Assembly: GCF_030272615.1 (NCBI RefSeq)
Contig: NC_081408.1
Coordinates: forward strand, 304,081,450-304,145,449
Length of the DNA: 64,000 bases
Source of the DNA: Cryptomeria japonica
Lineage: Eukaryota; Streptophyta; Pinopsida; Cupressales; Cupressaceae
Direction of reading: 5' to 3'
Shown here: positions 36,901 to 47,944 of the stretch, piece by piece
How positions within the stretch are numbered: position 1 is the stretch's first letter
Layout of the letters: each line of letters starts with the position of its first letter
Made by a program: the position numbers and the translations under genes
The notes under the pieces: generated by a model
The model's database searches: none
Told to the model about the DNA's origin: nothing
What the model saw: only the letters and a program-made list of their open reading frames with translations

Positions 36901-38292
36901 GTGTCCTTTAAACAATAGCCTTCCTGCAACATAAAATCAGAATACACAACATGGAAATCATTAGCAAACTTTGAGAAAAAATCATATGCCTCACCAAAAC
37001 CTTTGTCACCTTGGTAGAGGTCTTTGAGGTCATTTAACCCCACACTTTCTAGCTGCACCTCTTGGATGGTTATAATCCTTCTAATTAAGGCATCTTCTAG
37101 CTTATTGGTGACTCCTTTATTGTGCTTTATGGAAAAGGTGTAGGCCTACAGATACACAACCCACTTGAGGTGCCTTTCATTCAATTTCTCCTGCCCATTC
37201 AAAAAACTAAGTGCATGATTATCAGTGTAAGCTATGAACTCTTTAGGTAAAATATAATGTTGCCACTTCTTGAGTGCTTGCACCATGGCATACAACTCTA
37301 GATCATAGGTAGAATACTTTTTTTTTCTTCATTGAGTTTCTCAAAGAAAAATGCAACTAGGTGACCTTCTTTGCTCAAAATGGCCCCTATAGACAACTTG
37401 CTAGCATCACACTCCACAATGAAGAGGTGATTGAAATCAGGGAGCCTCAAGTAACAAAATTTCTTCTACCTTTTGTTTTAAAAACTCAAACCCCTTGTCT
37501 ACTACACTAGGCCACTTAAACTGATACTTTATCCCACCTTTGATGGTGTTCAGGATAGGTGCACACACATGGTTAAAACCTCTAATGAATTTCCTATTGA
37601 AAAAAGCCAAACCATGGGAACTTCTTACATCTCCTATTGACTTAGGAGTAGGCCAATTCACTATTTCTTCCACTTTTGATGGATCCATTTTTAAACAACC
37701 TTGAGAAAGTACAAAACCAAGATACACCAATTCATTTTTGAAAAAACTCACATCTATCCAAGTTGATCATCAACTTTTCTTGATGTTGCTTCCTCAAAAA
37801 TTTATTCAAGTATTTGATATGATCCTCCTTTGACCTAAAAATCAGAATTTCATTAAGATAAACAATGACAAACTTACCAATGAACTCTACAAGAACTTCA
37901 TTCATGAGTCTCATGAAGGTGCTAGGTGCATTTGTGAGCCCAAAGGGTATCACCAACCATTCATAGAACCCTTCATTTTTTTTAAAGGTTTTCTTCCATT
38001 CATCACCATGTCTGATCCTAATTTGATGATAACTTGATTTCAAATCCACCTTAGAAAAGTAGCAAGCTCCACCTAGGTAGTCCATTAGATCCTCAATCCT
38101 TGGTAATGGGAACTGGTACCTAATTATGATCTTGTTTATAGCCCTTGAATCAGTGCACATCATCCACTTGCCATCTTTCTTAGGTTCCAAAATAGTAGGC
38201 ATTGCACATGGACTTAAACTCTTCTTTATCAACCCCTTATCTAGCAATTCCTCCATGTGCTTTGCTATTTCCTTATTTTGAGTAGGTGTCAT
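36901..38292 (-). pseudogene. Reverse transcriptase and RNase H of D
   Basis: The RT is open at 38292-37732: KEIAKHMEELLDKGLIKKS, MMCTDSRAINK, QFPLPRIEDLMD, FSKVDLKSSYHQIRI and PFGLTNAPSTFMRLMN. The catalytic box is YLNEILIF where YLDD is expected, so both Asp are lost. The next frame (37751-37437) carries the thumb and connection (KNELVYLGFVLSQ, VEEIVNWPTPKS). RNase H follows to about 36950 with stops. Family assignment is secure from motif order. Confidence 0.92.
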
Positions 38293-38299
38293 TTTGTAA

Positions 38300-38870
38300 G
38301 AAGCTTTTTTTGGAAAATTTGAACTAGGTATGAGTTTTATCTAATGGTTAAGATCTCTCATAGTGGGTAAGGCGTCCAGTATCTCATTGACAACTATGTC
38401 TTTGTACCAGTCTAGCAAGGTCTACACCTCTTGAGGTATCACCGGTTTGGTTTCAGTCTTTGTCTCTTCTTTGGGTTTCACTATGAGAGCACATCCTTGG
38501 TTCCCTTCATGATTCAACAATTCAAAGAACTCCTTCCCACTGAGCAACATAACACTTGATCTAACATGTCTTTCTTCACCCTAATCAATCAAGGGATCCA
38601 TTTGAAATTTTCTATCCTCCTTGGTGATAACATAGGAATTCTTCTCCCCATCATGTATGGCTTTGACATCATACTATGAAGGGTGTACCAACAGCAAGTG
38701 ACATGCATCCATGGGTAATATGTCACATAGCACACTATCCTTGTAATCTCCTATTTCAAAATCTAGCCAAGCTTGCTCATCTACAATCACATGTTGACCT
38801 TTACTCAACCACAACGCCTTATAGGGGGTGGTATGTGGCAACCTTTTCAATTTTAGTTTGTCTTCCATCT
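38300..38870 (-). pseudogene. Protease-to-RT linker region of D
   Basis: The open stretch 38868-38674 reads KRLPHTTPYKALWLSKG, ...GDYKDSVLCDILPMDACHLLL, the usual end of the aspartic protease domain in plant chromoviruses (a segment that normally closes with a GRPW-like motif, here altered to VHPS). The D[ST]G active-site triad upstream is not readable. Acidic and basic linker sequence continues to the RT with several stops. Confidence 0.7.
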
Positions 38871-38937
38871 CAACTCCTACAATGTTCTCAGTAGACCCTC
38901 AATCCACTATAACTCTACAAATCTTACCATGAGATCT

Positions 38938-39949
38938 TCAAGTGGTTTTGAAAAGTGTTTTCCTTTGAGTAGGTTCTTTGGATTGTGGTACCTTCAACAA
39001 GGTCCTTCTTAGAATCATATTCTCTCCATCTAGGATTGGTCCTACCAACTGAGTTCTCCTATCTCCCATGTGAGATCTTGAAGTCTTTTTAGGACACCAG
39101 CTCATGGTATGCCCCACTTGATGAGAATGGTAGCATTTTCCATTGAAGACAATGGTTCCTCTTCTCGAGTTGCCGAATCTACCTCTATAACTATTTCTCC
39201 ATCTAGAGTTGCCTCTAAGTTGTCCTCCTTTGTTAACATTATCACCACCATTCTCTTGATGATTGCCTTCATCATTCTTGTTGAGGTTATAGCCCCTTCC
39301 AAAGGTGCCTCTTCCTCGGTAACCTCTACCACCTCTGCCCCTTTGATTATGCTCACCTTTCCTTTTGACCTTATCTTTTTCTCTCAAGGTTAATTAAAAT
39401 CATTTATGGACCTTGTCGTGCTATCATGTCGATCCCATCTTGAATGTTTTGTCTAACACCATTTAAGTACCTTGCAACCTTTTTCACTTCTTCCTCTTTC
39501 TTCCTAGATCTTAAGGTAAGTTTTTTGAACTCCTCTATATATGTACTCACATCTATTTCTCTTTGTTTCAATTTCTGCAACTTCTTGTGTATCTGCACCT
39601 CATAATCTATAGGTAGGAATTGAGTTTTACTCTTGATCTTCATTCTCTCCCAAGAGGTGATATTCTTCCTCTCCATTTTTTCTCTTTCTTATTGCATCAT
39701 GTTCCACCACACTAGGGATGATCCCTTCAATCTTGACTTGGCCAAATTGGCCCTCTTTTCTTTTGCAACTTCCTTGTATTCAAAATGATTGTTCAAGGCT
39801 TCTATCCAATCCAATAACTCTTCTCCATTTAGGCTTCCATTGTAGATAGGTAAACCTTCTATGTTGTCTTTATTGAGTGACTTGAGGGCATCCAAGAAGA
39901 TATGTTGATCTTTTTCCAACTCCTTATTTTCTTTTATGACTCCTATCAC
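38938..39949 (-). pseudogene. Gag of D with zinc knuckle
   Basis: On the minus strand, 39949-39689 and 39676-39404 read DNIEGLPIYNGSLNGEELLDWIEALN, SSLVWWN, WERMKIKSKTQFLP and YIEEFKKLTLRS, the plant Ty3/gypsy gag domain. Segment 39387-38938 has an RGG-rich linker and a knuckle CYHSHQVGHTMSWC, where the second Cys is Ser. Single stops separate the three parts, so the reading frame is nearly whole. The start near 40100 lies just inside the primer site. Confidence 0.85.
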
Positions 39950-40143
39950 ATCGACATCATCATCAGTTTCATCACCATCAGTGACATTGTCCTTGCCTTT
40001 CTTGGTTTCTTGCTATCGGGATTCACTAAGCATGTCTTGGACCAACTTCCTGATGGCCTCTTGGATCATTGCCTTTGGTGGCATGTTTCTAGATTCTGAC
40101 TCTACCTCTAGGTCTGACATACACCACTTTGTTCAATCAATTG

Positions 40144-40156
40144 GCTTTGATACCAA
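40144..40156 (-). other. Primer-binding site of D (tRNA-Met type)
   Basis: The minus strand reads TTGGTATCAAAGC five bases inside the right LTR, one change from the common plant TGGTATCAGAGC. Confidence 0.85.
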
Positions 40157-40161
40157 TCTAA

Positions 40162-41774
40162 TGTAGAGTGAGTTGATTCTTCACCTATTTGTGCTACCTT
40201 GTCTAGGTATCTCCTCCAAGCCACACAAAGAACCATCCAATGATTCTACACCTCACACCATCCAAGGGTCTATAAGACTTACCCTCTCTGATCTTCTCAA
40301 GGTCCTTAGACTAGGATAAGCACTTGTTCTTTTGTGAGTTCCATTGTCTTGCTTAGGAGACCGTGTTTTCCCACTCCCTTTCACACTCAACATAAGAATT
40401 CATCCCCTCTACCATAGGATCTTCATTACCTACACTACACACATAAGGATGGATGGTTTTGGAGGGATTCCCAACCCTACTCCTTTATCAAGAGCTTTGA
40501 CATTTACCGGTTCCAAGTTTTATAGACAAACTACACTTTTAGGCCTAATAGGAGACCTAATTCTAGTAGCCTTGTCAGCGGGGTAATCTACATTTATCTG
40601 CTAAACTTCATTAATAACCTTATTAACTATTTTACATTCTAGATAGCCTTTTGCGTTTTACATATAATATCTCAAAATTGGAGGTGGGTTTTGTCATTAA
40701 CATATCTAACCCTTACTGGGTTAATTAGGACTAATTGCTCCTTCCTAGGCCTAAAAAGTAGGGATTGGTCAAACCACCTTCATTGGTCCATTTTTCTGAG
40801 TGAATTGATGATAATTTTGGGTCTATGTTTCCATGTGGAATTCCTTTCCAATCATACTTGACCTCCACCCACTGGATTCACCCAATTAGGGCTTGTTATG
40901 CATGATTCCTAATGCTTGCCAACTCAACGTGCCAAGCCTAGGGTATGGTGGAAAATATTTGATTTAGCTTCCCCTATCCCAAAACCAAAATTAAAACATA
41001 GTATATAATACAACCTAACATTCCACAAGGTTTCAAAGTGGGTATGGGTATCCACCATGGAACGTTTGGTTGGAGTCATTTTGCTCTCAAAAGCCTGGTT
41101 TTTAAGGACCTTTTAACCCGCTTGCAACAAAATGAAGATTATTCACAAACTACAATACTTCAAGACTCCAAATCAAAAAAAAATGAAGGTAAGACACCAC
41201 TCTAACAATCCATGACCCTGTTTTGGAATTCTCAATCTGTACATGTCGTACAAACTTGCAAAGAATGGGAAGCAAATCAGAAGAACACACCAAATGGGAA
41301 ACCAAAACTTGTCTATTTGCTTTAGTTCCTCAACAACTAATTATATTAGTCTTTTCAATACTTGTACTGGCCTTGGATTAGTTACATATGCTCACAACTA
41401 ATTGTGTCAACCAACTAGATGTTGGTGTTTGAAAATGTTGCAAAGTTGCTATGAGCAACTTTTGCAATTTATTGCATAGGTGAGCAACTTTGCTCCAACC
41501 CAAACTTGGTCATCTCCAAGTGAATCATATGATCTTAACAAACTCAAAACAACATCAACCAACCCACGTTAACCCAAAAACAACTTATCCTATTAAGTGC
41601 TCTACCTGGCACCCTTACGAGCTCACATGCTAACATTGGCCAAACAAAGACTCTTAGGGCCCTTACAATCATTTGAGCACACACTCAATGACCTTTTGGC
41701 CTTATTAAAAAACTAAAAACATAATTCCAACATCCTAGAAACAAAGTTACCAAAATTTGCTAATTGCCCCTACA
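40162..41774 (-). repeat. 5' LTR of D
   Basis: Begins TGTAGAGTGAG and ends CCCCTACA on the plus strand; aligns with 33933-35538. Satellite DNA starts immediately after it. Confidence 0.92.
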
Positions 41775-42533
41775 CAAAATAGGTCCTAATATATCATAAT
41801 AGGACCTAGATTATGACATAAAAGGTCCTATTGTGTGATATTAGGACCTATTATGTCACAATAGGTCTTATTATGACATAATGTGATCTATTGTCACATA
41901 ATAGGTCCTATAGGGAGTCTTAAGGAGAGAGAGATAGAGAGAGAGAGGTCCTAATATGACATAATAGGTATAAATATGACATAATAAAACCTATTATGAT
42001 ATAATAGGTCCTAATATTACAGAATAGGACCTATTATGTTGTATTAGGACCTATTATGTCCTAATACGACCTATTATGTCATTATAGGTCCTATTATGAC
42101 AAAATAGGCTATATTATCACATAATAGGCCAGAATGTGACATTATAGGCCCTAATATGACATAATAGGACCTATTATGACATTATAGGCCCTAATATGAC
42201 ATAATAGGACCTATTATGACATAATAGGCCCTAATATGACATAATAGGCCCTAATATGACATAATAGGCCCTAATATGACATAATAGGTCCTATTGTGTC
42301 AAAATAGGTCATATTATCACATAATAGGTCCTAATATGACATAATAGGACCTATTATAATATGTTAGGTCTTATCACCGCGTAATAGGTCATATCATCAC
42401 ATAATAGGTCCTAATATGACATAATAGGTCTTATTGTGACATAATAGGTGCTATTATGTCATAATAGGTCCTATTGTGACATAATAGGTCCCATTATGTC
42501 ATAATAAGTCCTAATATCACTTAATATGTCCTA
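41775..42533. repeat. Palindromic 20-bp satellite, right part
   Basis: Same unit as 31553-33930. It is broken once by an AGGGAGTCTTAAGGAGAG(AG)n module at 41911-41946 and ends at another such module at 42533. Units at 42160-42290 are regular (CTAATATGACATAATAGGCC). Confidence 0.96.
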
Positions 42534-42553
42534 AGGGGAGTCTTAAGGGAAGA

Positions 42554-42597
<44 letters not shown>

Positions 42598-42600
42598 CTT
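42534..42600 (+). repeat. CTTAAGGGA plus (AG)n module closing the satellite
   Basis: GGGGAGTCTTAAGGGAAGAGG passes into an AG run at 42556-42593. It marks the right edge of the array; the next 430 bp are AT-rich with no gene seen. Confidence 0.9.
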
Positions 42601-43188
42601 AAAATATTTAACTTAATCAATTAAAAAGACTAAAAGGGGGAGAGGGAGAGTAGTTATTTTTAGTCGCCTTCTATTTCTAATATATTTTATAATTTCATTA
42701 ATTAAGTGGGTTGGTGAATTACAAATGATAGAGATGCATACCTCTTTTTTTTGCATGATATCTTGCCAATTGTTCTTCACAATGTCTTTGTTCCAGTTTA
42801 GATGAATTCTATCATAAAACCTTATTTACCCTTATCCTTTTATTTCCCATCTCCTTCCTTTAAAAATACATGTTTTGAAAAAACCACAACAAAAAAAAAT
42901 CACTTAAAAATGCCTCCTTTGTAAAAAAACGCTATTTAATTTTCCAATTTGAGATGTAGAAAATGAAAAAAATAAAACATCTACATTTATATGGAGTTGT
43001 TCATAGCCTGGAAGAAAAAAATATGACTGATTGGGGTTTCTATATATTATGGTTCAAGTGTGTTATCGACTTGCACAATTAGATGTGAATGGTGTTGAAG
43101 TACATTTGAAGCACGGGTCATCAAGAAAGAATATCACTTTTTATGTTAGTGATAATAAAGAGCATGACACACATTTTGTGGAACAATG

Positions 43189-43231
43189 TTTTAAGAAGTT
43201 TTTTGGTTATTTTGAAAATAGGGGCATAAAA
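43189..43231 (+). repeat. 43-bp exact duplication, left copy
   Basis: Identical to 44768-44810. It begins TTTTAAGAAG and ends GGGGCATAAAA, and encodes part of the transposase-like exon (KKFFGYFENRGIK). Confidence 0.95.
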
Positions 43232-43735
43232 TAGAAATTCTTAGAGGAACAAATAAAGAAGTGTACAAGGCAGTTTGACACACTTCTACCGGAACTGTGC
43301 AGCACACTTAAGGAGTTCAAAACTTTGTACAGAGACACTTGTAAGACAAACTTTTTGACAGTTGACATAGACAAGAAAATGAGCAAGATACAGGAGGAAA
43401 TTAATAAGCTAGCTGGAAATTTTATTAATTCATCTGATTCATTATCAATTTTTGAGCAAAAGATAACAAGTTTTGAGGAAGAATTACTAAAGCTAGAAAG
43501 AGAAAAGGAGAAAATAAAAAGTAAGGCTAAGGATGTGAAATGGAGATTAAGTCCAAAGTTGGACTACCTCGCATGTTTAAGGAAAGAAATATCTGATGCA
43601 TTAGTACAAGGACAAAAAACACCGGCAGAGCAAATGCAACACCTCACTGGTACAGTTCAAAGGACAGAGGCCACAATAAAAGATAGTAAAAAGTTCATTG
43701 AGAACTTGAATTTGGTTTTGGTAGAACTTTTTTAG
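43232..43735 (+). pseudogene. 3'-terminal coiled-coil ORF of copia fragment E
   Basis: Open from about 43235; the stretch 43325-43735 is uninterrupted, ending in a TAG. It is rich in Lys/Glu heptads (IFEQKITSFEEELLKLEREK, then EKIKSKAKDV), so a long coiled coil is likely. It lies about 220 bp upstream of the LTR, matching the position of the unknown ORF in the minus-strand element at 2.0-5.2 kb, though the two do not align obviously. Such ORFs sit after pol in Sireviruses. Its N-terminus is missing. Confidence 0.55.
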
Positions 43736-43938
43736 ATTGTAACCAATCGGTTACAAGGTTGAGACAGTAAACCATACTCTATTGACACTTTGACAACCTT
43801 TGTCATTGATGCCAAAGGGGGAGTAGTGGTATGAGAAAATAATCAGCTAAAGACTCATCTGCTCAGGGGGAGTTCACACATTTTTGGTAACATATTTTTG
43901 GACTACACTTTTTAAATTTTCTCATGAGTGTTGCCATC

Positions 43939-43956
43939 AATGCCAAAGGGGGAGAT
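43939..43956 (+). other. Polypurine tract of fragment E
   Basis: AATGCCAAAGGGGGAGAT abuts the LTR start TGTTGGCAAATGC. This is the classic junction of plant Sirevirus 3' ends. A second copy of the motif (GATGCCAAAGGGGGAG) lies at about 43807-43823; multiple polypurine tracts are typical of that group. Confidence 0.9.
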
Positions 43957-44766
43957 TGTTGGCAAATGCACACTCCAATGAGACATTGTAGGTGATTGAA
44001 GGTTTTGTCATTGATGGCAACCTTACAATCCTATGTCACCGGCAAGGCAATCCACCGGCACTAGCAAAGTTAGAATCTACACTGGCACATAGACCACCGG
44101 CACCGATAGTGAAAGGAAGCATAATGGCACAGAAACCGATAGGAATTTTGTTGTTAATATATTTTGTTTATTATTATAAAATCATTGTAAGCCGACTTGG
44201 AAAATTGTAAAATGACTCTTATATATAAGAGATCATTGTAGAACAATTAAGTAAGCATAGAGGAATGTAATTAGGTGAAATAAGGCAAACCTATTATGTG
44301 AATTATAGGTTAAGGGTTTATGTAAGAAGCAAAGAAGAAACCAGTACTGGATTTGGCATTATAGATGCTATTTTGAAGCAGTACAAGACACTGGATTTAT
44401 ATAATCCATTTTGTAAGTCAATGAGACTTCTCATTTTGTAATTGAGCAGTGAGCTCTAGGCACTTGGCCTTCCTACATGTGCAGGTCCCTCTTGTAGCAG
44501 TAATATTCTCTTATTGACCAGTAAGTGAATATTGTGGGTCACAAATCCCACCCAAGGTTTTTTCCACACCGGGTTTCCTCATTAAAATATTGTGTTATGG
44601 TATGTTTTTCATGTGGTTGTTTTTATCTCTGTTTATTGCATTACTTTCTATTTACCGATACACAGTATTAATATGCTCTACATGTTTTAAGTTAAGAAAA
44701 TCTTATTATCGATTAGATACTAATTCACCCCCCCCCCCCCTCTCAGTATCTGTGGGAATCCTAACA
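43957..44766 (+). repeat. LTR of copia fragment E (810 bp)
   Basis: Begins TGTTGGCAAATGC and ends GGGAATCCTAACA (TGTT / AACA). It has a run of about 14 C followed by CTCTCAGT near its end, as in the copia-like LTRs at 0.9 and 6.9 kb. Confidence 0.9.
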
Positions 44767-44767
44767 A

Positions 44768-44810
44768 TTTTAAGAAGTTTTTTGGTTATTTTGAAAATAG
44801 GGGCATAAAA
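44768..44810 (+). repeat. 43-bp exact duplication, right copy
   Basis: Second copy of 43189-43231, from which the interrupted exon continues in frame (IEKHFVW). Confidence 0.95.
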
Positions 44811-46110
44811 ATTGAGAAGCATTTTGTTTGGTCAAATGAATGTGCGGCACAATTCAAATCATCAAGGTCATTTTATGCAGTATGTAGACATCATCAAAAC
44901 CAAAAGATACCACATATTTGGAGTTTCTTCGAGAGTGGACATGGAAAGGGTGAACATGATGGTGTTGGAGCTTGCATCAAATGAGCTTTAAGAAAGTATC
45001 AAATAAATTATCAGGGATTTCCAATAAAATATGCACATGATGTTTTGAATGGTGCAAGACACACTTTGCAGAAAATGAGGCTAGTACATCATTAGGATCC
45101 AATCAAGTCATACCATACAGAGTGTTCTAGGAGATATCAAGTAAACTTACGATCTTTCAAAATTTGATTTCAAATGGTTTAAGTTTTCAAATTATTAAAT
45201 TAAAATTTTTAATTTACTCAATATATATAATCGAATTGAATATTTATGTGAAAATGAAAATATTTTTTGTTTTGAACATGTGGATAGAAGACCAATACAT
45301 GGATGCAAGACGATAGAGAAAATAAGATCCTTTCATTTTGTCATAAGTACAAATAGTCGCATGTGGTCATTGTACACAAGGGATTACTCATGCTTGTGTT
45401 TTGATTGCTTCTATTGAAACTCTAATGAATGCATCAAACAACAACATGGTTATGTGAATGCATGGAAATTGGTGCCATAGGAAGTTACTAATACAAATAA
45501 TTTATAAAAAATTTCAATTTAAGTTCATGATTCAATATATTTAATAGTTAAATTTATTGATTTAATCTATATGTGTACATATACAAATTTGACCAAGAAA
45601 TTTATTGTAGGACATGTTTTTGCAGTCATAGCAGAACCTGAAAATGTAGAAGGTGTTAGTTACTATTTATTACGTTGCACAGAGGAGAGGAAGAAGTTAA
45701 CAAAACCAAAAATAAGCGATGAAATGCTATTTACCATAGGTTTAATTCACTTTAAATCTTATGTTGACATCTTTTTTTTGATAGATCTTAAAGTTATATC
45801 TTGCATTCACATGGATCTCTAGCTATCTGATACATTGTTTGAAATCTAAATTTTTTAAATCTTATTTGAAATGTTCTTTCACACATGTGTAGGTTTAGTT
45901 GTTGTGCAAGGAACATATTCGAAGAAAATCAAATTAGCTAAACATGGGATTCACTTTATTGATTATCAACGTCATAACATGGTCTATCAATATAGCCACC
46001 TTGTAATTTCTAGCTCCCTAACTCTTCATCCTATCGTAGGACATGACATTTGTAATTGGAGACTAGATACTGATGATCATGAGAGAATATTACAAGTTAT
46101 CCAAGAGTAG

Positions 46111-47520
46111 GTTGAACCACTTGATGTGGCCTAGAGAAAGAGAAAATGCATACCGAACAATTGATTTGAAATTTATATTTATGTCTTAAGGGGATACATA
46201 GTTAGGACATGGTTTTTAAGGGTCTAACTCAAACTCTTATTCACTACACGTGTATGCACATGATATTGTTTAAGGTTTTATGAAATTTTATTTGTTGAAC
46301 TTTAATTGGTTTAAGTCTTGAGTAAGGGGATGCCATTAACTAGATAAATTATTTTTAGATATCTTAAGGGGATGTAATTACTAGGATACAACTTAAGGGG
46401 ATGATTTAAATTACTACTAGGATATGGCTAAAGGGGACATGATTTATTTCCATTGCGTGCAATTTAATTTAATATGTTTTTTATTGAGTTAGATTCCCTT
46501 TAATTTTATCTCAGTGTAGATCTAGGACATGTAATTGTACTAGGATATGGATTAATGGGATGGTTTAAATTATAATGAATGTACTATCATGTTAAAAATG
46601 AAGTTTTATAATTTATTTTCATTATGTACAATTTATTTTAATGTAATGTTCATTGAATTAGATTTAATTTTATTATATAATCTTGGGAATATCATTTCCG
46701 TCCATGATTTTTAAATGGCTTAAGGGGATGTTTAATTATGATATGGCTTAAGGGGACATGATTTATTTTCATTGCGTGCAATTTAATTTAATATGTTGTA
46801 GATTTAATTAATTTCATTTAATCATATTGGTAAAACTAAAGTTTTATGAAATTTAATTTCATCATTTAATCTAGAACATATAACATTATATAATCTATGT
46901 AAATATATACATATGTATAGAGGTCACGTCGATGGTTAGAAGATATAAGTTTGTAAATGAATGCATGTACACATACACATGCATATATGTATAAATTACA
47001 TATTTGATTGATCAGCTTTCAATTTGTATGTAGTTCTAACATCAAACATACAAATTAGATCATCTTGAATATATATAGATCATCAAAACATGTCAAACAT
47101 TTATAGATTAGATCATCATAAACACATGTATATAATGTACCTGAAAAACATGTGTCAAAAATATAAAGTAGATAATCATTTAATGCATATATCTATATCA
47201 TGTAAAATATGCAAATTAGATCATCTTTCAAATGTATATAAATTAGATCATCAAATGTACATGAATATAACACCCAGGAACAACATGTAAAACATATAAA
47301 GTAGATAATCATTTAATGCATATATCTAGATCATCAAGTACATATGTCAAATGTATATATAAACTAGATCATGTCAAATGTATGTAACATCAAACAACAC
47401 CGTGTGTCAAATATACATATAAAGTCTATATCTATCATCAAATGTACAAAAATATATATCATGTATCAAACAAAATGTCAACAATGTGTAGAAAATCTTG
47501 ATCATCAAATGTCTAGCTAG
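46111..47520 (+). repeat. AT-rich degenerate repeats with dispersed CTTAAGGGGA
   Basis: No gene seen. The words CTTAAGGGGA or CTAAAGGGGA recur at about 46187, 46371, 46391, 46431, 46729 and 46747. A stretch of about 50 bp (GGGGACATGATTTATTT... to ...TTTAATATGTT) is repeated at about 46434 and 46750. Further on, AAAGTAGATAATCATTTAAT occurs at about 47166 and 47298, within longer ATTAGATCATC-rich repeats. Confidence 0.8.
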
Positions 47521-47944
47521 ATGGCCTAGCACCCTAGTCATCATGATGGATCCTAGCAGAGCGATCCTCTAAATAACTATCCTGCTCCGAAGGATGAACC
47601 GATCCCTGCAAATAAAGAAATTTAAATATATACACATGTTAAATAAGATATACATATAATTATGCATAAATTATAATCATTTAAAAAATTTTGGCCATTT
47701 ATGTATGCAAAAATTTAAAGCTCACATGTCCACTGGTGGTCACATCGTCAAATGAGTCTCGTTGATGTACATGATCAGACCTCAAGGCAAGAGTAACAAG
47801 AAGAATCTCCATCTACAAAATTTATATATATTTACATGAAATTAAATTTAAATTTAGTTAAAACTTATTTAAATTATAAATTATAAATTTGCATTTAATG
47901 AGCATGAGGTTTTAAATAAAATTTACCTATGTAGAAGGTGGCAT

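Larger units (their letters stand above)
33933..41774 (-). mobile_element. Chromovirus-type Ty3/gypsy element 'D', minus strand
   Basis: LTRs 33933-35538 and 40162-41774 bound a 4.6-kb interior read on the minus strand. LTR ends are TGTAGAGTG...TGCA and TGTAGAGTG...TACA. The primer site beside the right LTR is of tRNA-Met type. From 5' to 3' the interior holds gag with a zinc knuckle, protease region, reverse transcriptase, RNase H, integrase and a chromodomain-like end, hence the chromovirus call. It sits inside the palindromic satellite, which continues on both sides. A 5-bp target duplication is not clear (AGTGA against CAAAA). A hand count over about 365 bp of the LTRs gave about 30 mismatches, so it is an old insertion. 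Confidence 0.92.
43232..44766 (+). mobile_element. 5'-truncated Sirevirus-type copia fragment 'E'
   Basis: This insertion contains only the 3' end of a copia element: a coiled-coil ORF, two AAAGGGGGAG-type purine tracts and one complete LTR (43957-44766). It splits an exon of the transposase-like pseudogene. The right edge is exactly the LTR end (CCTAACA); the left edge at 43232 is not an LTR terminus. The 43 bp before it recur just after it. LTR integration gives 5-bp duplications, so this arose by another route or was reshaped afterwards. Confidence 0.8.
43031..46110 (+). pseudogene. Multi-exon transposase-like pseudogene (family uncertain)
   Basis: Readable coding pieces lie at 43031-43231, 44811-45150, about 45245-45500, 45590-45760 and 45890-46110. 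The first has FYVSDNKEHDTHFVEQCFKK; the second WSNECAAQFKSSRSFY and FFESGHGKGEHDGVGAC; the third CKTIEKIRSFHFV and SRMWSLYTRD. The fourth has VGHVFAVIAEPENVEGVSYY. The fifth has KIKLAKHGIHFIDYQ and ends at a TAG after HERILQVIQE. Joins at GT...AG-like sites are plausible (TATCAA/GTAAAC; 45755 to 45893). The conserved 'SD.CA.QFK ... HGKG.HDG.GA' pattern resembles uncharacterised, probably transposon-derived proteins that I recall from plants and animals. In-frame stops and insertion E show it is dead. A cellular gene relic is the alternative. Confidence 0.5.
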
